64,000 bases of DNA from NCBI GenBank assembly GCA_021014325.1, contig CM037462.1, positions 11,018,501 to 11,082,500 of the forward strand, read 5' to 3'. How positions within the stretch are numbered: position 1 is the stretch's first letter; each line of letters opens with the position of its first letter. Below, piece after piece: positions 9,842-22,544 of the stretch. The position numbers and the translations under genes are program-made. Under the pieces are notes generated by a model that worked only from the letters and a program-made list of their open reading frames with translations, was not told the DNA's origin and ran no database searches. This DNA comes from Plazaster borealis. Its lineage: Eukaryota; Echinodermata; Asteroidea; Forcipulatida; Labidiasteridae.

Positions 9842-10890
9842 ATGAATAAAAGTAGATAGGTCTTCAATCATCGCAAGAAATCTCCAATTCAAATCAAAAC
9901 GCCATCGCTTACTTTATTTTTCTTCTCCTTCTATTACATGAAGAAACCTGCTCGGGGTGCTACTAAATAATGGGCTGAGTAGCTTGGCAGAGATTACTTA
10001 TCGTTTGATATAAACAAATTAAAAAAACTGAAATAATGTCAAATTCTCAGCATTGTCAGGTATCAATGTTAAATAATATGCAGTAAAATAGTGGATATGT
10101 TTTTTTACCTGGGCGCAGTTTACTACAACTAACAATGAGACATTTTACACGCGACCTCAAGAGAGCAGCTCTTTGACAACTGATGGGGCTACCCTGGTAA
10201 AACCAGAACAAATTAAAGATAGCATTGAAGCACGTATCTGCAAATGGGATTGTGTGGCTTTACTCTAAATTCACATATCGTCAGCTCAGTTCTATAAGGT
10301 CGTTAATTGCAATTTCATATCCATAATGATCAACAGGGCCTCAAATAGAAAATGCTTATAAATTAGAAAAAAATATTTTAAAAAATAATAAATCCACAAT
10401 GTTTTACCTACAAAATGATTGGGTTTCTTTGCCAAACAATTCTTTTGGAGACCACTCTTGATCAACAAACTCCATTAACCAGAGCTTCAAAATTTGCATT
10501 AAGCAATTTAATAAAAACCATACAAACTGCACTAACAACCTTATAGTCCTGAGCCAACAATACGCTGGTCACATCGAACCACAGAGATTATTATTATCGA
10601 CAGTTAGCCAATCGGTTGATTTAATTTCAAAAAATAAAAGAAAAAAGGGGAAACAAATAATAATAATCCACCACGAGCCCGTCATTATCGTTGAGAAAAC
10701 ATTTCCTTCAGCGTTTCTGTGATTCTCTCATTGATGATGAGTTTGCCAAGGGCACTAATCAGATTTGTGGAAAGCTGATCAATCAAATACCTCTAATCCC
10801 TTTAGTCAATGGCCTCCTGTTATGTGAAATTTGAGAAATACACTTGTTATGATTACTGCCTGTCTGGTTGAGCTGCGAGTGTAAATCTAG
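9842..10890. other. Unassigned AT-rich sequence
   Basis: No ORF of note and no repeat boundary is seen. The 10680-10880 interval is more complex (TCAGCGTTTCTGTGATTCTC and following) and could be a regulatory element, but nothing in the sequence alone demonstrates it. Confidence 0.35.
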
Positions 10891-11329
10891 CAAGAAAGCT
10901 GATAAATTCCTCAATTGGTAGGTACTTAAACAGCTACTTGAGCGAAATGTTTTGAACAGGAATGCTGTTTAAACTTGTTTCTATTATGTTTGTTTATCAT
11001 TTAAATGTAATTTTGTTATTTGTACACTTCTGAATTTTTCGGAATAAATGGATAACAAAATTAGGCCCCCCAACCTCATGGTTTTGAAAAACTAGAAACA
11101 CCTCTGCCGTTGCAAGAAAGCTGATAAATTCCTCAATCTGTAATTACTTAAACAGCTACTTGAGCGAAATGTTTTTAACGGGAATGCTGTTTAAACTTGT
11201 TTCTATTATGTTTGTTTATCATTTAAATGTAGTTTTGTTATTTGTACACTTCTGAATTTTTTGTAATAATGGATAACAAAATTAGGCCCCCTAACCTCAA
11301 GGTTTTGAAAAACTAGAAACCTGCCGTTG
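10891..11329. repeat. 222-bp tandem duplication
   Basis: Unit 1 (10891-11112) and unit 2 (11113-11329) both start CAAGAAAGCTGATAAATTCC and end with an AACTAGAAAC..CTGCCGTTG stretch. They differ by scattered substitutions and a few short indels, roughly 90 percent identical by eye. Each unit contains AACAGCTACTTGAGCGAAATG and ATGGATAACAAAATTAGGCC. It is a simple two-unit segmental duplication with no coding content. Confidence 0.9.
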
Positions 11330-12465
11330 ACGGCGTGCGTCAAAATGACAATACTTTGACGTCATGTGTGGGAGGTTGCTTTGTTATACCTCCATGCTGC
11401 AACAAAGCTGCTTTACAAAACGGAGCTCCCACATAAAACGTAACATGAGTGATGACGTAACAGGGCTTTTCGCTAATCTTTCGGAAAAGCACCGGAGAAG
11501 GGGATTCAACATTTTTGTTTTTTACACAATTAAAATCTATTTAATCTCATGTGAACTCAATTTCCTTATCTATTGAAAAAACATTGTAAATGAATTTCAT
11601 CAAAGATCACTTGTTTCCGTTTTCATTCCAGTAGGTCTTTTATATTGGAAACATTGATTTAACAATGTTTACTTGTTTGTGTTTGTGAGCTGTCTCCCTA
11701 TATTTTTCCATTACTGATTTAGGAAACTTGCTTTCAAAATAAACTTATGTTGGTCGGCCTTTTTCTTCGCAATAACTTTTTCCAGTAACAATTAATTTCT
11801 AGATTTTCGACCTTATGTTGTATTCATCTAACAAACATATTTTCTGTAAAACAAATTATACATTAAAAAGGCCATCTATTTAGTTACAGATGATTAATTG
11901 TTAAAATGCAACAGGATAGCTAGTTTGGAGAGGTCTGTTTACAAGAACTGTTTTTAAAATGAGGTCCTTCACTTCACAAGAATGCAAATGAATTTTTTTC
12001 AAGGACATTGGTACTTTAAATTCTGTTCAGATTTTACATTCAATAACAGGATTAAGAATGCTAATGGACAGATCCCTACAATCAAAATAATTTATAAAGT
12101 TTCCCAAGCCCCAATTTTGCCTGGCTACATCATTTGGGATGCGACAGTTAACAATCAAATTAACAAGACGACTTGACCTTGGTATTTCTGAAGGCATTAT
12201 GCCGTCATTAATTCACATCATACAAACAAGTTTGACATCACACAAACAAATCATGCATACTGACTTGCCTGTGTGCATACTGCACTGGGCCAAATTTTAT
12301 CAGGTTTGAAGCTTATAAATTTGTTAAGCAAAGAGAAGATGCAATCGTCTTGTTTGTTCGGAAATCATAGCAATTTGTTTCTACTATCACGCACAAACTG
12401 TGCTTTTCAAAACAGCACGCTGCTAATTAAAGTCCTTTATGAAATTTTGCCCAGGTTAATATGTG
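11330..12465. other. Unassigned AT-rich sequence
   Basis: Short open frames occur (for example 11364-11576 and 12273-12557), but they have no recognised domains and are interrupted in typical intron-like sequence. I see no repeat boundary. Confidence 0.35.
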
Positions 12466-12552
12466 TTTTACCCATAGGGCCTACACAGATGTGTGAAGCA
12501 TTGTATACTCAGTATTTTCCCGAGTCCCTTGAAGAAAATCCACAGGCATATA
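12466..12552 (-). repeat. SINE family 4 tail module
   Basis: TTTACCCATAGGG..GATGTGTGAAGCATTGTATAC followed by CCGAGTCCC and AATCCACAGGCATAT repeats the order seen at 32232-32300 and 32465-32555. It lies in the same orientation, so the element is read on the minus strand. The tRNA-like head is not recognisable here. Confidence 0.5.
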
Positions 12553-12727
12553 TTTAAGAAAGCTTTCGAGCAATCCCTCAGGTTTTAACTGTATCTATAT
12601 TGTGTTCAATACTGTTGGCATGTGTTGTCCGTGGGATTTTATTGTTATTTAATTAAATTTTTCAATTTTAATTTAATTATTCACTTTGTACCTTTTTATA
12701 TGCTTAAATGTAAATCATCTGCGTGGC

Positions 12728-13098
12728 GTGTCGTGGCCGAGCGGATAAGAACACCGAACTCAAGCTCTGGTGTTTCTGATCAGCAGAGTGTGGGTTCGAA
12801 TCCCAGTCGTGACACTTGTGTCCTTAAGCAAGACACTTAACCACATGCTTCGTCCTTCGGATGGGACGTAAAGCCGTTGGTCCCGTGTATTAGGATTGGT
12901 AGTGCACGTAAAAGAACCCAGAACACTTATCGTGGAAGAGTAGGGGTTTAACCCCGGTGTTTCTGGTTCACATTGCAAGCACCCTCATTTACAGGTTTCC
13001 TCAGGCTTTCGAGCTACAGTGATTAAGTTCACTTGTGAGGCATCCTTGGTTTCATTACCAGAAATATATAATAATAATAAATAATAATAATAATCTTA
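12728..13098 (+). mobile_element. tRNA(Leu/Ser)-like SINE, family 2, full copy
   Basis: The head is GTCGTGGCCGAGCGGATAAG (an A box of the class with a long variable arm, as in Leu or Ser tRNAs) with the B box GGGTTCGAATCCC at 12792-12804. The body includes CTTCGTCCTTCGGATGGGAC, AGAACCCAGAACACTTATCG, and GGGGTTTAACCCCGGTG. It ends in an (AAT)n tail. A minus-strand copy at 15484-15832 matches along its length, which defines the family and both ends. Confidence 0.85.
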
Positions 13099-13401
13099 GA
13101 GCCTATGGTCTCTACAGGGTTAATGACTATATTTTTAAAAATGTACACTGGATGATACACCTAAAATATCATTATTATCATCAGGGTAATTAGTTGTTAC
13201 CAAGTGGGGCAGTAAACAGAAATCTGTTGACCATCCCATTCCTACATACAACAGAAAGAAAATTTACGGAGTGGACACATGTAAATCCCGACTGCCTATC
13301 TTCAACAATATTTGTTTTATTTTTGTTTAGGAATGTTTACTGATCCTGAAAGTATGCAAATGAGGATGAAGGGAAAGCACCCCTGTATCGTTTTAAACCC
13401 A
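13099..13401. other. Unassigned sequence
   Basis: AT-rich spacer between a SINE tail and a MITE. It holds no gene. Confidence 0.35.
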
Positions 13402-13597
13402 GGGTCCAATTTCATAGAGCTACTTAAGCAGAAAATATTGCTTAACAATTTCCTGCTTAGCAGAAATGAGCAGGATACCAGTTACAAATGGTACATGTGA
13501 CATGGTACTTTGGCTGGCGACCTGAATCTGGTAAGCATAATCTTGATGGGCTCAGCTACTTTTTGTGCTTTTAAGCAGCTCTATGAAATTGGGCCCT
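13402..13597. mobile_element. MITE, family A, full-length
   Basis: It begins GGGTCCAATTTCATAGAGC and ends CTCTATGAAATTGGGCCCT, with AGCAGAAATGAGCAGGATACC and GGTACATGTGACATGGTA in the middle. With the 56769 copy it gives the family's length of about 195 bp. Confidence 0.85.
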
Positions 13598-15483
13598 GGT
13601 TGAAAGATAACCCTTGAAAGGAGTCGTGCTACACCTCATCTCTAGATAAGCACGTAACAAACTCCAACCAGCTAATTAAAAAAGAGTTCAGTTTCCTTTG
13701 TAAAAAATAGTTCACCTAATTGACTACACTCCAAGGAGACATTAGTTGGGGGGGTGGGGGAAGAGACAATCACCTGCATAGATTCGTTACGAGATTAAAA
13801 TGGAGCACTTGGCTTTGAACTGGGACACACATTGCCAGGTGAAATGGGCTCCATAAACTTGCTACGCTATCATTACTGGCCTAGGGGCACTTTTTGGTTT
13901 GATTCGATGGGATGGCTTTTTATAGCTCCATGGTCATACTGGCCGAAAAAAAACATTCCAACCGGAGTGCCTCACAATGGTGTGTTATTTAGTAACAAAC
14001 ATCGCCGAGCACGGAGTCAATGATTTTCAACATCGAAAGAAAACAACATCTAGAATCAGTTTCACCATACAAATTACACCGGGTGATATTTCGTTCGCGA
14101 CATCTACAAAGCATGATTTCAAGCATTTGTTGACTAAAAAAATACAAACACAAGATCCTTAAAATTTCAGCTTCAAAAGATATGTCTAATTTTTGCTCGT
14201 CAAGTTTATGATTATATTTTGTTTGGCTGGCTGGGATTTGATTAACTTTTCTGCTTTAAGACGGTTTGACTAACCCATCAAGAGCCCCCTTTGCCGCCTT
14301 TTGTAGGGCCTCAGGAAGGAAAACATAGAGAAGGGCATGGCAGTACATGAGACACGCGGCTGCATCACCTCGATCAAGTCTACCCTATGAAAACTGGGCA
14401 ACAGCGCCAGACTGCTGGAATTAAAATGCAGCACTGGGGTCTGCATATTACCCTGCGTACGCGGTGTATATGCTCGCTGACACACTTCAGACCATGCCGG
14501 TGTCTTGAGATTGAAACAAGAGGGAACATAAGATTGGGTTTCACTTGCACACGGAACTGCATGCACCTGCCCGATATTGGTGCTGATGGTAAAAACCACG
14601 ATTGCATATGTCTGCTTTATAGGAATCCCAGGTCCTGCTCGATCACTGAGTATTTTGTGAAAGCAAATACCGGTTGGCAAATTATTGCATTCTCCTTGGG
14701 GTGTTGGCAAGCTGTGGTTAGATGGAAGGCTAATAATTGCCGTTATCCATCTTGATTAAGGGGAGGAAATTAATTCATTGCCAGATTAAGACAAATAGCA
14801 AGAATGGAAGAAAACAAAAACCTGATTTATGGGATGGTGTGTTGTTTACTTCTGGTGAGAAATGAATGCCATTAGCAAAATGAATATTCACTGTTTTTAA
14901 GTTTGTCCAAGACATTGTTTACAGGAAAACAGTCTGCATTAATTAGATTATCAACCTTTTGGAATATCAATTACTTTCTATGGCATTTGGGTTGTAGAAG
15001 AATACATTGATAAAAGCAACTAGTATCTATGAATTTTCTCTGAACTTACATTAATTTATTATTAACAGAGGGAAGAGCATTTATATATAAAGAATAGAGA
15101 TAATCGTTACATGTTTTTATTTATTTTTATCAATGAAATCATGCAATGTCAGAGCTGCCAACATTTGCATCTTGCAATCAGGGAGATTTTGTACAACAAT
15201 CAGGGAGATAATAAGAATTACATTCAACATGATAGGGAATAAGTTTCCATAATCAGGGAGACTGTCAAATTTGTTCATCAGAACATGGAAAGATTGGCTT
15301 ATTTTCAGGGAACTTTCTGCAGAATCAGGGAGAGTTGGCAGCTCTGCAATGTGTGCCCATTCATTTGTATCCTTGAAACACTGTCAACTGCTCCGAGTAC
15401 TGTACTTAATAATAATACACTTATATTACACAACTCTTTGGAAAATCCATCACGGCACTACAGCAATCTCATCTTCTTTTTAT
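13598..15483. other. Unassigned sequence
   Basis: It holds overlapping long open frames on both strands at 14270-14755. Their composition is ordinary, they share no recognisable motif, and the two strands are equally open, so I do not call a gene. Tandem AATCAGGGAGA-type phrases occur at 15177, 15200, 15253 and 15324, a loose local repetition of CAGGGAGA. Confidence 0.4.
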
Positions 15484-15832
15484 TACTATTATTATATATT
15501 TCTAGAAATGAAACCAAGGATGCCTCATAAGTGAACTTAATCACTGTAGCTCACAAGCCTGCGGAAACCTGTTAACAAGGGTGCTTGCTATGTGAACCAG
15601 AAGCACCGGGGTTAACCCCCTACTCTTCCTCGATAAGTGTTCTGGGTTCTTTTATGTGCACTACCAATCTTAGTACACGAGACCTACGGCTTAATGTCCC
15701 ATCCGAAGGACAAGGCAATTAAGTATTTTGCTCAAGGACATAAGTGCCATGACCGGGACTCGAACCCACACTCTGGTGATCAGAAACAACAGAGCTTGAG
15801 TCCGGTGCTCTAAACCGCTTGGCCACAACGCG
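15484..15832 (-). mobile_element. tRNA(Leu/Ser)-like SINE, family 2, full copy
   Basis: This is the reverse complement of the 12728 element. The head lies at 15832 (CGCGTTGTGGCCAAGCGG on the minus strand). The B box is at 15767-15755 (GGGTTCGAGTCCC). The body has the CCGATAAG/GGTTAACCCC motifs and the tail is (AAT)n at 15484-15497. Confidence 0.85.
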
Positions 15833-17470
15833 TTCTTAAAACCCCTTTGACGTTTGATGAGAACAAAATGCAACTTTTTGAGAAAGTGAGAATATGTTGA
15901 TGGTGGTTGATTGACAAAGCAGGGAAGCGGCAGGAACATATGCCAAATGACAAAAGCTGTTAAAAATCCAATAATTCTTCACAAACTAAGATCAAATTAC
16001 ACTGTAAGAGACAGTTTACCAATGACAGTGCCTCAGATGGAAAGTATTACTGAATGACTGGTTCCAACACCAAGTTCATACCAAGCAAGATTTCAGATTA
16101 AATATCAACAATTTAACTTGTGATAATCACTCATGTTTTAATAAACTTGAAATATTTTAACTAGCACTGGGGGGGGGGGTCACAAAACTGAGAGTAACTA
16201 GACAACTTTTGAAGAGATGATAAAATATTTTGAGTTGCTATTATTTATGCACTGTCATCTGGACACTATCAATGGGAGCACGCTGCCCGGGAATAGAAGA
16301 ACATACACGTATAAATATTATACATATATGCTACCTGCGGCACAAGTAAATTTATTGAGGGTTCTTACGACTTGCCTGTCTACAATTGACGACTTAGAAA
16401 TATGATGCTGAGGTCGACAGAGCAGTTAATTATGTGCTAGTCTGTATGGATGTTGACACACAGATGAATAAATGTTACAGCTTTTTAACTTTTGATTTTA
16501 TGTCTTTTTTTTTTTTCCTCGGGGGGGGGGGGGGGGGGGTTAACAGTTCTCTTAAAAGGCTCCAGTAAAAAAGGCCAACCCAGACAGGTATTATGAAATG
16601 CGGAATCATTGAGGAGGTGAAAACAAAAATCTAATCTAAAAAAATAAATTAGTAAACTGAACAAGTTGCAATCACCTGAAGTGTACATATATTAATATTC
16701 AATTATTTTGATGGGAGAAAATTTATCTCATCTTTGTTACGACGGGGGTGAAAACATGAATTGTGTTGAATTAATTCTTAGGCTAAAAAAGGTTTATAAT
16801 ATGTGAACAGCGAAACAATTATCCCCAAAGCATTATAAATGTTCATATAGCATTATCAAAGGTTTCATATGAAGACATTTTACCACAGGTGTTCTTACCT
16901 TTATAAGAACATGCCTCGCCTTGTTTAATTTTCAAAACATGTGAAGGAATCTCTAGCAATTCTTTTCTTTTTTAAAGAAATATTGATTTTCTTGGGAAGT
17001 ACGGTGATGTTCATCTGCAACTGAGATGGTACGGATCTAACCTTATTAGTCATTTTCATCAATAGTAACATTCCCATCTTGATAGTGAATAATTTCAGCA
17101 CAGACTCTAATATGATCAGCATGTAACGTTACACTCCTTATTCACTGAAGAGAGAGAGAGACGCAGCCAGAGACAGGCCATAGCTTTGCCAGGTAACCGA
17201 GACGAAATTGATTATGGCATTGGATAAATTCTCCTTGTTCGGTGCCTATGGTTAACTTTAGGGGCAGGGTTCGGGACAGACAAAAGCAAATACAGACGTC
17301 ATTGGGCAGAGTAGACATTTATCATGCTGTCATAATTTTGATTATATTATTCCCGGTGTGCCATAGCAATAAAGGATACTGATTCTGATCAGACCAAAAA
17401 AGGGTCAGACTATTTTGACCTGCGAGTCTCGCTTTGGTTAAAGGCCTATGTTGAATTGACTGATAGAAAT
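15833..17470. other. Unassigned sequence with two poly-G runs
   Basis: No exon is recognised. It contains an 11-nt G run at 16169 and a T-run/G-run pair at 16506-16539 (19 consecutive G). A GA-dinucleotide run lies at about 17149-17161. Confidence 0.4.
16521..16539 (+). repeat. (G)19 homopolymer
   Basis: Nineteen consecutive G follow an 11-nt T run and CCTC. It is one of about ten G runs of 11 or more in the window (see findings). Confidence 0.95.
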
Positions 17471-17594
17471 ACAATATTGAATACAAAATATCATTATCAA
17501 ATATCGAATATCAAATATCGAATATCAATATCAAATATCAATATCAAATACTGAATAACAAATATCAATATCAATTATCTAATAACAATATCAT
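17471..17594. repeat. Degenerate AATATC/AAATATC repeat
   Basis: About 20 irregular reiterations of (A)AATATC with occasional TATTGAAT or AATAAC interruptions. It is a decayed short-period satellite. Confidence 0.85.
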
Positions 17595-18006
17595 GGTAAA
17601 GGTCTATTAGAGATTGGGAGACGGGGGGGGGGGGGTGGAACCAAGTTTGACATGAAACTGAGTAAAGGAAAAATAAAAGAAAAAGTTAGAGAACAGATAC
17701 TGGAGGTAAAAGACAATTACAGAGCTGTCCAGGTGCTTTTTTGTTTTGATTTTATTTTTAAAGGACACTATTATTAACAGCACACCAATTTAGCAGATCT
17801 TTACAAACTTGACACTTCATTTCACAAAATACGTACAGACAGTGAGCATATTTGGGAGTCAACTTTACAAACACCGTGTAAGTTTTTAAGACACGGAATG
17901 CAGAGAAATAGATGAAGAGTTGAATGGAGAAGATGGTCAAGATGAATCAGACAAAATGAGATCGAATAATTACTTTCGTTGAAAGAAAATTGTTTAAAAG
18001 ATATAA

Positions 18007-20206
<2,200 letters not shown>

Positions 20207-20748
20207 GTTTCCAGTTAATGCAAGATGGAAGCAATGTGACTTTGAACTTTCAATTGAAACTTTGTCTAAACAATATTCAAACAAGTCATACAACTTTAAT
20301 TAGATAAGGTGATCAAAAAGGACAATAGCAAATTGAGGCACAAAGGAAAATGTAGTCTTCATGTCTCAATATCACTGTTTGCAATCAATGCAATGGAAGC
20401 AAAGTCACTTTGAATTTCCAATTGAAACTTTGTCTAAACAGTATTCAAACAAGGCAAATCGATACAACTTTAATTAGCTAAGGTGATCAAAAAGGACAAT
20501 AGCAAATTGAGGCACAAAGGAAAAGGTAGTCTTTGTGTCTCTTGTTATGAATATAATATCAGTTTCCAGTCAATGCAATGGAATCAAAGTGACTTTGAAT
20601 TTTCAATTGAAACTTTGTCTAAACAATATTCAAACAGTGCATTTATACAACTTTAATTAGCTAGGGTGATCAAAAAGGACAATAGCAAATTGAGGCGCAA
20701 AGGAAAAGGTAGTCTTGGTGTCTCTTGTTATGAATATAATATCACTAT
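20207..20748. repeat. ~170-186-bp tandem repeat, 3 units
   Basis: Units at 20207-20376, 20377-20561 and 20562-20748 each run from GTTTCCAGTCAATGCAATGG through TCAATTGAAACTTTGTCTAA and AAGGACAATAGCAAATTGAG to AAAGGTAGTCTT. Units 2 and 3 share an extra TGTTATGAATATAATATC end that unit 1 lacks. No coding content. Confidence 0.9.
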
Positions 20749-20886
20749 TGTTTCATTTCATTTTATTTCATTTATTAATTTCACAGGTAAGGATTCAAAG
20801 GTACAATGACAGAAACAATCAGGAAGACACAAACTGAGCAACACAAACTAAGCACCCCTGATGGATTAAAACAAAAGTCAACTTAA

Positions 20887-21251
20887 AGGTATCGTACACG
20901 TTTGGGAATGACTCAAAACAAATATTAGCATAAAAAATTACTTGGTAACAAGCAACGGAGAGCTGTTGATAGTATAAAACATTGTGAGAAAAGACTCCCT
21001 CTGAAGTAACGTAGTTTTTGAGAAAGAGGTAATTTCTCACTAAAATAATAAAAACTTCTTGCAAGAAGTTTTTATTCCTATCTGAAAGCACACAAATTTG
21101 TACAACAAGGGTGTTTTCTCTTTCATCATTTTCTTGCAACTTCGATGACCAATTGAGCCCAAATGTTTAAAGGCTTGTTATTTATGTATATGTTGGCATA
21201 CACCAAGTGAGAACACTGGTCTTTGACAATTACCAAATGTGTTCAGTGCCT
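20887..21251 (-). mobile_element. TTAA-flanked MITE, family F, copy 1
   Basis: TTAA at 20883-20886 and 21252-21255 flanks inverted ends (AGGTATCGTACACGTTTGG on the left; its counterpart CCAAATGTGTTCAGTGCCT on the right). A perfect 30-bp palindrome (21047-21076, core TTCTTGCAAGAA) sits at its centre. Copies at 29554 and 39118 are in the opposite orientation. TTAA targets suggest piggyBac or Kolobok mobilisation. Non-coding. Confidence 0.85.
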
Positions 21252-21255
21252 TTAA

Positions 21256-21951
21256 TTACTATCAGGTTGATGTCCTATCATTATGAAAACAGGTAAATTG
21301 ACAGAAATGTCTACAGTATGATGAAATATATTATACACAATGATACACGATGATAAATGAGGTGCAACAAAATATGTTGTAATCGAATTGCAAAAGTCCA
21401 GCTTAGCCTGTGACATTGAAGCATGGTTGGAAATCCACAAATATGTATACAGTCAAACTGCAGAGGCTGAAGAGTGATTTAAAATCCACTGATAATGCTA
21501 AATAGCTCATTGAACCTTTGAGTTTACTTGGGGATATCTGAGGCTAAGTGGCAGCTGGGGCTGTGTGTTGACAGTGGTAAGAGCTGCATGAGAAGCTCTT
21601 ATGTATTTTACATGATCGGAAGTCTCTTTGGATTAACACTACAGACATTGAATTTTGATTTTAAGTTGGATTCTTTGATTTTTATTTAATACTTCCTTCC
21701 AGTTAATAACATTAAAGTGAAGTTGGTGTGTTTTATTCTGGTTTTGTCATCAGGAAAAGAGAAAAGATTTATGCAGGGTTAATTGATGGAAAGCTTGAGG
21801 AGTAGTTAAGTTGTTTTATTTTCAAGCTTTCAACGGAACGGTTATCAGGAAGACCAGAACAGTTATCAGGAAGATTGAAGTGGACTAAAGGTTGATGACA
21901 ACTGTTTCCATTTAGTCTTAATTCAGGTGAAACCTATTCTTGTAAGATGCA
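21256..21951. other. Unassigned sequence upstream of the LINE
   Basis: No exon is seen. A short direct repeat, ACAGTTATCAGGAAGA or close variants, occurs at about 21840 and 21860. Confidence 0.35.
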
Positions 21952-22448
21952 GTGCCTCTGAGAAGAGGAAAATTGGTTTATCATGGATGCTTCATCATCG
22001 GGAGACTGGGGCAAAGTTCTGGCCACAGAACGCATGGTGAAGTTATCTGCCTTGGTGATTTTAACTGTGATTCTCTTAAACCAAATGACTGGCAATGGAA
22101 AAAGCTTCATGGCATAATGTCAACGCGTCAGCTATCTCAAGTTATTTTAAAACCTACTCGTATAACTTGTACCTCAGAGACACTAATAGACCATATCTGG
22201 ACCTCTCGACCTGAAATGTACTGTATCAATGGTGTTGTTACATTAACCATAAGTGATCATTCTCTTATATATGCTATACGTAAATGTAAAAAGATTCCAA
22301 AGGGGCCTGCTCGTAATATCAGGGCATGGTCTTATCGTACCTTTAAAGAAATTGATTTATCAATGATCTCAGAAATGCTTCTTTTAATGATGTTGAGTTG
22401 TCCAACAGCCCTGACCAGGCGTGGTGCGTTTTTGAAGGTATTTTTATT
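21952..22448 (+). pseudogene. Endonuclease C-terminal remnant of the LINE
   Basis: The frame starting at 21952 reads into endonuclease motifs: GDFN at residues 35-38, LIDHIW at 78-83 and the catalytic SDH at 101-103. These are the last three conserved blocks of the AP-endonuclease domain of non-LTR elements, and the N-terminal blocks are missing. After residue ~135 (about 22357) similarity moves to another frame, the one used downstream by the RT. In that frame a TAA at 22449-22451 interrupts the linker. The ORF2 protein therefore cannot be made in one piece from this copy. The nominal ATG at 21952 is simply the first Met in the open stretch. Confidence 0.75.
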
Positions 22449-22544
22449 TAAATATGTGATAAACACGCTCCTTTTAAACAAATTAAAGTTCCTAACAAGG
22501 CTCCTAGTTGGCTCAATGATGATTACCTTGTTCTCAGGAAAAAG

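Noticed and set aside
12728..12840. Possible functional tRNA-Leu/Ser gene
   Set aside because: A and B boxes are present, but the sequence continues into a SINE body duplicated at 15484-15832 with an (AAT)n tail. There is no acceptor-stem closure.
14270..14755. Overlapping 146- and 122-codon open frames on opposite strands
   Set aside because: No domain, no plausible splice context and equal openness on both strands. Best explained by locally higher GC content.
20207..20748. CRISPR-like array
   Set aside because: Only three long units, no short direct repeats with unique spacers, and the genome is eukaryotic.
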